From: an uncultured Myxococcales bacterium
GTDB taxonomy: Bacteria > Myxococcota > UBA727 > VGSZ01
Direction of reading: 5' to 3'
DNA length: 5,742 nucleotides
Assembly (NCBI GenBank): GCA_903952805.1
Contig: CAJBHN010000283.1
Location: forward strand, 1 to 5,742
Every line of letters starts with the position of its first letter. Position 1 is the first letter of the stretch. This document shows positions 1 to 4,297 of this stretch, one piece after another. The notes beneath the pieces were generated by a model. It was not told where the DNA came from and did no database searches. It saw nothing but the letters and a program-made list of their open reading frames with translations. The position numbers were made by a program, and so were the translations under genes.

Positions 1-36
1 CGTCACCGTCGGCGCCCGGCGACGCCGACGGCGACA

Positions 37-84
37 CGCTGGGGCATCGCTGGGGCATCGCTGGGCCATCGCTGGGCCATCGCT
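37..84. repeat. 11-bp tandem repeat, four copies plus a partial fifth
   Basis: Four head-to-tail copies of an 11-bp unit: CGCTGGGGCAT twice, then CGCTGGGCCAT twice, followed by a truncated CGCT. The third and fourth copies share one G-to-C change, so the array probably grew by stepwise duplication of neighbouring units. Eleven is not a multiple of three, so the array does not encode a peptide repeat in one frame. It lies about 150 bp upstream of the pilin-like gene. It could be a simple slippage product, or binding sites phased at about one helical turn; the sequence does not decide. Confidence 0.85.
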
Positions 85-139
85 GACAGGCGCTCGTCGC
101 CGCGATCGATGGCCACGCCACGACTGGTGCCAAGCTGTT

Positions 140-158
140 CATATATGACACATATATG
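140..158. promoter_or_regulatory. Paired palindromic octamers, probable operator or promoter element
   Basis: The sequence reads CATATATG-ACA-CATATATG. Each octamer is its own reverse complement, and the two are repeated directly at an 11-bp period, so the element is both a direct repeat and an inverted repeat with a 3-bp spacer. It is a sharp AT-rich island in very GC-rich DNA. It lies about 80-95 bp upstream of the pilin-like start, where a regulator dimer or pair of dimers would sit. A small RNA hairpin is the alternative. No known regulator consensus is claimed. Confidence 0.5.
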
Positions 159-216
159 CGCAATATGAGCAAACCAGGGTCCGTGTCGTCGTCCTGACGC
201 CGTTTTTTCCGGCACG

Positions 217-234
217 GGGCCTGCAAAAGGGCCC
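217..234 (+). promoter_or_regulatory. Small hairpin over the ribosome binding site of the pilin-like gene
   Basis: GGGCC (217-221) can pair with GGCCC (230-234) around an 8-nt loop, TGCAAAAG, that carries most of the purine-rich ribosome binding site. The stem ends immediately before the ATG at 235. A five-pair G/C stem could tune translation initiation. In DNA of this GC content such a stem can also occur by chance. Confidence 0.3.
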
Positions 235-750
235 ATGATGAACACCGACATCCCCAGCGGCGCCCCGATGGGCACTGGATCCCTCGCCGACGCCGAAGGC
301 ATGGTGCTGGTGTTGCAAGCCCGGGCCCTGCGCCGCCGACTCCGTCTGCTGGCCCGGGTGCTCAAGGGCCTGCTGCTGGTGGGCCTGTTTGCGGCGTGTG
401 CGAGCCTCGCGTTGTTGCCGGGCCAGGTGAAATTTCACTGCCGCTCCAAGCAAAGCGAGGCGAAGGGGAACTTGAAGGCCCTCTATGTCGCCCTGGAAAG
501 TCACCTCGACGAGTATGACGTCTACAGCGACGACTTCGCCGCGCTCGGCTTCGCGCCGAAGGGAGCAAAGACCCGCTACCGCTATGTCGTCACCGACGTC
601 GTGGCCCCCGCACTCGGCCGGCCTGCCGGCTTCGTCGCCTGGGCCATCGCCGACGACAGCGACCCTGCCCACGCGGGTGATGTCTGGCGCATCGACCACA
701 CCAACACGCTGACCAACGTCCACAATATCTGCGAGGTCGACCAATGGTGA
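235..750 (+). CDS. Type IV pilin-like single-pass membrane protein lacking a prepilin leader motif
   Basis: The 171-residue product has a hydrophilic N-terminus (1-29), a basic stretch rich in Arg and Leu (30-44), one membrane helix at about 43-62, and an exported domain. Residues 67-77 (FHCRSKQSEAK), the following NLKALYVALES helix, the EYDVYS segment and the GFAPKG...YRY block match the pilin-like/fimbrial proteins I know from Myxococcota. In normal pilins the SEAK-NL segment continues the N-terminal helix. Here the Gly-Phe-Thr-Leu-Ile-Glu prepilin-peptidase motif is missing, so the protein is probably a permanent membrane anchor, not a processed subunit. Cys69 and Cys166 are placed to form the disulfide typical of pilin C-terminal loops. 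Two adjacent ATGs (235, 238) are possible starts; the AAAAGG at 225-230 is better spaced for the second. Gene reality is well supported by codon bias; the exact role is unknown. Confidence 0.85.
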   Translation: MMNTDIPSGAPMGTGSLADAEGMVLVLQARALRRRLRLLARVLKGLLLVGLFAACASLALLPGQVKFHCRSKQSEAKGNLKALYVALESHLDEYDVYSDDFAALGFAPKGAKTRYRYVVTDVVAPALGRPAGFVAWAIADDSDPAHAGDVWRIDHTNTLTNVHNICEVDQW

Positions 751-1118
751 GGTCATCCACCGCCAACCGCGCCATCGACGACGACGCGCCCATCGTGGCC
801 GCCGACGTCGTCGCCGCCCGCCGCTTGCTTGGGGGCATCGGTCTGCTCAAGCGGGTGCTGCTCGTCGCCACGGCCGCGTTCACGGTCTTGGTGCTGGTGC
901 CGCTGATGGAGTCCAGCTGGCAGCGGCACGGGAGCTACACGCGGTGCATGGACGACGTGGCGGCGCAGCATGATCGCCTGGTTCGCGGCGACATCCCCAG
1001 CGACGCCGTCGTACACCACGGCCACCACGGCACCGTCATCGACTCACCCACCACCGTCGCCCTGGTGGTCAACGGTCAGGTGGTGGCGTCGAGCATTCGT
1101 TGTGGTCGGGCCTGGTAG
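744..1118 (+). CDS. Hypothetical single-pass membrane protein, translationally coupled to the pilin-like gene
   Basis: The product has 124 residues and I do not recognise a family. The ATG at 744 lies inside the end of the upstream gene (ATGGTGA, 7-nt overlap), and GAGG at 733-736 gives a well-spaced ribosome binding site, so translation is very likely coupled. The plan resembles the upstream protein: about 33 polar residues, a basic junction (LLKRVLL), one membrane helix at about 34-55, then an exported segment of about 70 residues. Cys68 and Cys120 may form a disulfide, and there is a His cluster at 91-95 (HHGHH). The C-terminal strand-like segment TTVALVVNGQVVAS looks globular. The coupling suggests a partner or assembly factor for the pilin-like protein; that is inference. 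The last 43 bases overlap the decayed - strand fragment that runs to 1076. Confidence 0.72.
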   Translation: MVRSSTANRAIDDDAPIVAADVVAARRLLGGIGLLKRVLLVATAAFTVLVLVPLMESSWQRHGSYTRCMDDVAAQHDRLVRGDIPSDAVVHHGHHGTVIDSPTTVALVVNGQVVASSIRCGRAW

Positions 1119-1455
1119 GAATCGGCGTCGTTGACGTCGGGCGCCTCGTCGGCGACGAAGACACCGTCGTGGTCGAAAGCCCCGTCGGGCATCAGCACAT
1201 GAAAGCGTTCGCTGATGTGCGCTCAGGGCGATGGCCCACACGTCCTCAACCGGCCCCCCGGGCTGCGGCCGGGACCCAGCCCGTTGTCGTCGAGAGCAAC
1301 AGGTCATCGTGTATGGTGGATTCGCCGCCGGTGCGGACGATGAAGTCGGCGATCCCATCGGCGTTGAGGTCGCCGGCGAACAGCACATCGCAGCCGTACG
1401 ACGATGACACGGTCAGCTTTTGGGTCTTGCAGCCGTCGAAGAGCTCGAGGCTCAT
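1076..1455 (-). pseudogene. FG-GAP/VCBS-type repeat protein, C-terminal fragment with frameshifts
   Basis: The open part (1246-1455) encodes an FG-GAP/VCBS-like blade. Its key segment is VLFAGDLNADGIADFIV, where D-x-N-x-D-G-x-x-D is the calcium-binding loop typical of integrin-like beta-propeller repeats in secreted proteins. The frame stops at 1246. Moving one base at the run of six C's at 1254-1259 (G's on the coding strand) restores a coding-like continuation, GPVEDVWAIALSAH. A second +1 step near 1220 gives SERFHVLMPDGAF and then FVADEAPDVNDADSY, with G/C in nearly every third position down to about 1110; that frame ends at 1076. There is no signal peptide or natural N-terminus, because the frame continues upstream into a transposase-like tail at 1456. 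It reads as a decayed 3' fragment of a secreted propeller protein. A sequencing error could explain the homopolymer shift but not both shifts and the missing 5' end. Confidence 0.55.
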
Positions 1456-1558
1456 GGGTGGAGCCCGGGCACGCCCATCGGGGATCGGCTCAGCGGGCAG
1501 TCCCAGATGCAGCAGGATGCGTGTGACGACGGCGGGCTCGTCGATTGAAGGCGTCGAC
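1456..1558 (-). pseudogene. Transposase C-terminal remnant (IS91-type tail suspected)
   Basis: The - strand frame encodes IDEPAVVTRILLHLGLP, then AEPIPDGRARAPP. The pattern AFI-x-EPAVV-x-RIL-x-HLGLP followed by a Pro/Ala/Arg-rich end is what I recall at the C-terminus of IS91-like (Y2, zinc-binding) transposases in myxobacteria. VDAF (1547-1558) lies one base out of frame just before it, so an extra base at 1546 breaks the motif. The expected stop after the APP end is missing, and the frame runs into the FG-GAP fragment. Only about 34 residues remain of a protein that is normally several hundred long. The family assignment is from memory of the motif and is moderate in confidence. Confidence 0.45.
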
Positions 1559-1566
1559 CGCGCCCG

Positions 1567-1690
1567 TTACACCGACGTCGCAGCCAGGGCCGTGATGTCG
1601 GTGTTCTCGAGGATCTTCCGGGTGGCCTTGCCCCGGGCCGCCTGCAGCATGGCGCGACCGACGATGGTGAAGGTGAGGGCGACTGGAGAC
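1567..1690 (-). pseudogene. Unidentified C-terminal coding remnant
   Basis: This stretch of about 40 codons ends at TAA (1567-1569). It has almost uniform G/C in third positions and a protein-like sequence: SPVALTFTIVGRAML, then a helix-like QAARGKATRKIL and ENTDITALAATSV. The upstream part of the frame (1691-1728) is low-complexity and probably not coding, and a TAA at 1729-1731 closes it. There is no ribosome binding site at the internal ATG. I do not recognise the protein. It is most likely the 3' scrap of a larger gene left by rearrangement. Confidence 0.35.
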
Positions 1691-1728
1691 CGGCGAGGTC
1701 GATTGGGCAGCTCCGTCAGCGAGCCCGC

Positions 1729-1829
1729 TTACGTACCAGCACGCGAAGGATCCCAGACGACGACGTCAGCATTGTTCACTCCGCTGTCGCTGCTGAACCG
1801 CCGCTGCTGCCTCGCGACGTCCACGAAAG
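1729..1829 (-). pseudogene. Unidentified C-terminal coding remnant next to the hairpin
   Basis: A - strand frame (VDVARQQRRFSSDSG, then VNNADVVVWDPSRAGT) ends at TAA 1729-1731. It is in the same frame as the two remnants further along the strand, and it stays open upstream through the inverted repeat. It has no start codon with a ribosome binding site. It may be a gene remnant or just an open stretch inside a non-coding repeat. No family is recognised. Confidence 0.2.
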
Positions 1830-1876
1830 GCAATCCCCGAATCCGCGAGGCGAGGGCCGGCGGATTCGGGGATTGC
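1830..1876 (-). terminator. Large hairpin (17-bp arms) after the DJ-1/SnoaL gene; terminator or REP-like element
   Basis: GCAATCCCCGAATCCGC (1830-1846) and its exact reverse complement (1860-1876) flank a 13-nt loop. Seventeen uninterrupted pairs are far beyond chance. The element starts 40 bp past the stop of the - strand gene at 1917, as expected for a terminator. The strand continues as CTTTCG and not as a long U tract, so it is not a textbook intrinsic terminator. It could also be a dispersed palindromic (REP-like) element or protect the mRNA 3' end. Confidence 0.6.
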
Positions 1877-1916
1877 TCGTTCTTCAAGGGGTCTGGCTCA
1901 CGCGGCAGCGACCGGT

Positions 1917-2770
1917 TCAGTGCGTCTGCACCTGGCGCAGCACGGTGTCCATCTGGTCGGCGATCCCGCCCCAGTGTTCGACGAACTTTCCGTCGACGAC
2001 ACGCAGCATGTCCATCCCGCTGACGGCGATGGTCTTGCCCGTCGGCGCGATCCCGAACAACTCGCCCTTATGCGTGCCCGTGATGGTCCAGCGAATGACC
2101 GCCAGCTCGCCGTCGATGATCAGGGCGTCTTCGTGCGAGCTCAGGTCGGGCAACGCCGTGCGCAACAGCGGCAGCAGGTTCTTCTGCTCCGTCCCGTTGC
2201 GCGGGTCGACGAATGGCGTTGCATGCGAGACGAATCCGGGGCCGAGGAAATCCTTCGCTTTCGCCAACTGCCCCTGCTCCCACACCTGCACGTGGTAGTC
2301 GTGCAGCGCATTCTTCGCCTGCCGCTCTGCGGGCGACTCCGACAACGCGCCAACAATCGCCAACGCCGTCGCCGACTGCGGCTGCTGGCCCGTGATCAGG
2401 TTCCCGTCCCGCTCGATATGCGCCGTGAACGGCGCGCCTGCCCGGTACAGCCCGCCCGCCTTCGACAGGGCGTCTTGCACCGTGCTCGGCAGCGCCGTGC
2501 GCGGAACCTTGACCAGGTCCTGCTCGGCGTTGGAAAAGCCCGTCACGGTGCGCCCACCAACGAGCGCGCTCCCGTCGTCGAGCTTCACCTCACTGAGCGC
2601 GCTCGAACCATGGCAGAGCGCCGCGACGATGCCGCCCCGGTTCCAGACCGTCCGCACGATCGACTGCACCGAGGGGTCCTTCGGGAAATCGAAGGAGGCA
2701 CCGCTGCCGCCAGCGAAGATGACTACGTCGGTGTTGCTGTCGGCGCCGACTCCGTCGTGCCTGTCGGGAA
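1917..2770 (-). pseudogene. DJ-1/PfpI - SnoaL-like fusion protein, 5'-truncated
   Basis: The open frame (to an ATG at 2876, 319 codons) has two domains. Residues about 45-180 are a DJ-1/PfpI (Hsp31-like) core: DVVIFAGGSGASFD, then the nucleophile elbow AALCHGSSAL with Cys88 and His89, and the C-terminal LITGQQPQSAT motif. Residues about 188-317 are a SnoaL-like/ester-cyclase fold: HDYHVQVWEQG, then FVSHATPF, and the end FVEHWGGIAD. DJ-1 proteins normally have about 60-80 more residues in front, including the first strand and a conserved acidic residue close to the nucleophile; these are absent. The first 40 or so codons instead run antisense through the LysR remnant, so the ATG at 2876 is not credible and has no ribosome binding site. 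The 3' part is intact with no stops, which points to recent truncation. A chaperone/glyoxalase-type role for the parent is family knowledge only. The 5' border is approximate. Confidence 0.7.
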
Positions 2771-3114
2771 TTCCGTGCGTGGCCTTCACCAATCCGCCGT
2801 TCTCGAACGTCTGGACGCTGCACGCCGACGAGGAGGCCGAGGTCGAGGTGAAGGTCTCGGGACGCTTCTTCGCCACGTCACTGCCCGCGGTGCGCGCGGC
2901 CGCCGTCGCCGGGTTCGGCGTCGCACGTTTACCGCTCTACCTGGCCCGCGACGAGATCGCCGCGGGGCGATTGCAGGTGGTCCTGCCACGTTGGGCCACG
3001 CCAGCGCGCGCGGTCCAGCTCGTGTATCCAAAGACGCGCTACCCCTCGCCGCGCGTTCGCACGGTCATTCAGTTCTTCCTCGAGCGCGCGCGCGAACGAC
3101 GGTTCGACGGCTGA
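2771..3114 (+). pseudogene. LysR-type transcriptional regulator, C-terminal fragment
   Basis: The + strand frame ending at TGA 3112-3114 encodes the last third of a LysR effector-binding domain: CVAFTNPPFSNVWTL, then VSGRFFATSLPAVRAAAVAG, the signature FGVARLPLYLARDEIAAGRL, and VYPKTRYPSPRVRTVIQFFLERARE. The last segment matches the family's usual YP-x(2)-R-x(2)-SP-x-VR ending. About 115 residues remain of roughly 300; the DNA-binding helix-turn-helix and most of the sensor domain are missing. Upstream, the frame is only antisense to the DJ-1 gene. The 5' edge lies where the DJ-1 gene also loses its start. The fragment cannot bind DNA, so it is a pseudogene. The upstream limit is uncertain by about 30 bp. 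Confidence 0.8.
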
Positions 3115-3407
3115 ATGCGACCGCGGTATCGAAGTACGTCTCGGTCCTCGCCTCGGTGCTGGGCGCAGCGGCCCGTCCCGGCCACGGCCATGCTCAGGGC
3201 CGTCCACAGCCCCTGGCGCTGCCGGGAGCATGAAGACGACGGGCCAGCGAGGGAGAAAACGCGCATGACAGCCTCCAGCCCGTCCATGGCGACCCCGGAA
3301 CGCGCCCTGCTGCGAGGTCCAGGTCGCACGATGACGGTGCGGTCATGCCATCCAGCCGGCCCCCACCGCCGGACGGGACCGCCATGCGGCGGCGGACGCC
3401 GAAGACG
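3115..3407. other. Intergenic region, no supported gene
   Basis: A + strand frame with ATG at 3265 has a fair ribosome binding site (GGGAG at 3251-3255). Its product is Arg/Gly/Pro-rich and low in hydrophobic residues, and it continues through the start of the next gene in another frame, so it is not accepted. A - strand frame across 3181-3300 gives short protein-like stretches but no family. Nothing else is seen until the sigma-54-like promoter. Confidence 0.5.
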
Positions 3408-3424
3408 TTGGCACGGTCCTTTCA
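3408..3424 (+). promoter_or_regulatory. Sigma-54 (RpoN) -24/-12 promoter
   Basis: TTGGCACG-GTCC-TTTCA fits the sigma-54 consensus YTGGCACG-N4-TTGCW except for one base: T in place of G in the -12 GC. The -24 GG (3410-3411) and the -12 dinucleotide (3422-3423) have the required 10-bp separation. Transcription would start near 3435, leaving a leader of about 36 nt before the ATG at 3471. Sigma-54 promoters need an enhancer-binding activator, and these are numerous in Myxococcota. No activator site was identified upstream. Confidence 0.6.
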
Positions 3425-3470
3425 AAACGGGTGGTGTCGCTCGATGCGGCGTTCTCAACCGGAGCCTCAT

Positions 3471-4049
3471 ATGTCCCACATGTCCCGCGTATCCGACTCA
3501 ACCCCACATCTGACCCTGGTGGCGGTCCTCGCCGCCGTCGCCGGCCTCGCCACGATGTCCACCTTCGCCGCCTGCCAGCTCCCTTTCGCCTGCAGCACGG
3601 AGGCCCTGCCTTCCCTCAGCGTCCACGTGCAAGACAGCGCCGGCACCGGCATCGACGACGCCACCGTCACCGCCCGCCCCGACGAAGACGGCGCCGCAGA
3701 CCAGGCCTGCGCAGCCATCGGCGCCGGCAACTATCGGTGTCCATTCTTCGAGGACGCCGGCGACTTCGTCGTCAGCGTCAGCCGACCGGGCTTCGTCGAC
3801 GCCACCGCTGCGGCCACGGTCGAAGTGGGTTCATGCGGCGTGGTGCCCGCCGACGTGCTGCTGGTGCTGTCAGCGTCTGACGGCCCGTGCTGCTGCGCCT
3901 CGATCATCGAGGGCGACATCATCACCGAGACCCCCGCCGACACCGTCGCCGACTGCGCCGCCCGCGAGCAGGGCACCTGCATCGACCCGTCCGATCGCCT
4001 CACGCCCCACGCCTGCTGCCCCGACGCCACCGGCGACCGCTGCGGCTGA
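3471..4049 (+). CDS. Small Cys-rich lipoprotein with carboxypeptidase-regulatory-like domain
   Basis: The product has 192 residues. The ATG at 3471 is chosen for its GGAG (3461-3464, 6-nt spacing) and because the signal peptide then starts properly; the frame is open further upstream but without coding character. A hydrophobic segment (14-34) ends in TFAAC, an acceptable lipobox with lipid-carrying Cys35, so the protein is probably a periplasmic or outer-membrane lipoprotein. Residues 48-133 look like a carboxypeptidase-regulatory/transthyretin-like beta-sandwich (SLSVHVQDSAGTGIDDATVT, then GDFVVSVSRPGF, then VPADVLLVL), with Cys80, Cys90 and Cys122 likely in disulfides. The last 52 residues form a compact Cys-rich tail (Cys140-142, 162, 170, 182-183, 191) of unknown fold. 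ATGTCCCAC/ATGTCCCGC at the start is a 9-bp near-duplication that gives two in-frame ATGs. Its likely control is the sigma-54-type promoter upstream. The substrate or partner is unknown. Confidence 0.8.
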   Translation: MSHMSRVSDSTPHLTLVAVLAAVAGLATMSTFAACQLPFACSTEALPSLSVHVQDSAGTGIDDATVTARPDEDGAADQACAAIGAGNYRCPFFEDAGDFVVSVSRPGFVDATAAATVEVGSCGVVPADVLLVLSASDGPCCCASIIEGDIITETPADTVADCAAREQGTCIDPSDRLTPHACCPDATGDRCG

Positions 4050-4051
4050 GC

Positions 4052-4210
4052 CGCCACGATTGGCAGAAGGTCGTGGCCGGGCGGCTGCGAAGGGTCATGG
4101 TGCCGAGCAGGATCGTGAGCGCTTCGGCGTGGCCGACGTCGGAATCGCGGACATCCGTCAATGCCTGGCGGGTCCTGACGTCGGCGTCGATGGCTGGGTC
4201 CAGCGGCGAA
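4052..4210 (-). pseudogene. Antisense coding-like strip, unidentified remnant
   Basis: Between the lipoprotein and the hydrolase, the - strand frame has about 50 codons with strong G/C third positions and a helical, protein-like sequence: SPLDPAIDADVRTRQALTDV, then RDSDVGHAEALTILLGTMTL and RSRPATTFCQSW. Codon bias fades upstream of about 4210. Downstream, the frame runs antisense into the end of the lipoprotein gene until a stop near 4000. No start, ribosome binding site or family is recognised. It may be a scrap of a displaced gene. The rest of 4050-4297 holds only an inverted repeat just before the hydrolase. Confidence 0.3.
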
Positions 4211-4248
4211 CCCTCAGCCATACGACCGATGCCGAATGTCTGGCCATC

Positions 4249-4276
4249 CGGCGGACTTGGACCGATACTTCCGCCG
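4249..4276. promoter_or_regulatory. Inverted repeat upstream of the hydrolase, possible operator
   Basis: CGGCGGA (4249-4255) and TCCGCCG (4270-4276) are exact reverse complements with a 14-bp spacer. Their centres are 21 bp apart, about two helical turns, and the element ends 21 bp before the chosen start at 4298. The geometry suits a dimeric regulator. The arms are short and G/C-only, so chance is a real possibility. Confidence 0.25.
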
Positions 4277-4297
4277 TCCATGCAAGACGGAGCGCTG

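Larger units (their letters stand above)
1..234. other. Intergenic region upstream of the pilin-like gene
   Basis: No complete gene is seen. A + strand frame open from the window edge to a TGA at 84-86 has a GC-rich third position in its first dozen codons (SAPGDADGDT) before it runs into the tandem repeat. It could be the last codons of an upstream gene, but this is weak. The rest holds the tandem repeat (37-84), an AT-rich palindrome pair (140-158), a T6 run (203-208) and a small hairpin next to the start codon (217-234). A sigma-70-type promoter is not clear. TTCATA (138-143) and CAATAT (161-166) have 17-bp spacing, but both are poor matches. Confidence 0.4.

Noticed and set aside
1100..2023. 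Long + strand open frame (307 codons)
   Set aside because: It is antisense to the remnants and to the end of the DJ-1 fusion gene, with Ser/Arg-rich low-complexity sequence and no family features.
2771..2876. ATG at 2876 as the true start of the DJ-1 fusion
   Set aside because: The first 40 or so codons are antisense to recognisable LysR sequence, have no DJ-1 similarity and no ribosome binding site.
1920..3233. Very long + strand open frame (437 codons)
   Set aside because: The product is Arg/Ala-rich and mirrors the - strand DJ-1/SnoaL gene. High GC content makes long shadow frames common.
3265..3513. Small + strand gene starting at 3265 with a GGGAG site
   Set aside because: The peptide is Arg/Gly/Pro-rich and overlaps the lipoprotein start in another frame, across the sigma-54-like promoter.
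3887..4297. N-terminal extension of the hydrolase to 3887
   Set aside because: The extension is Arg/His-rich, antisense-like, and overlaps the lipoprotein gene. The good ribosome binding site lies at 4289-4292.
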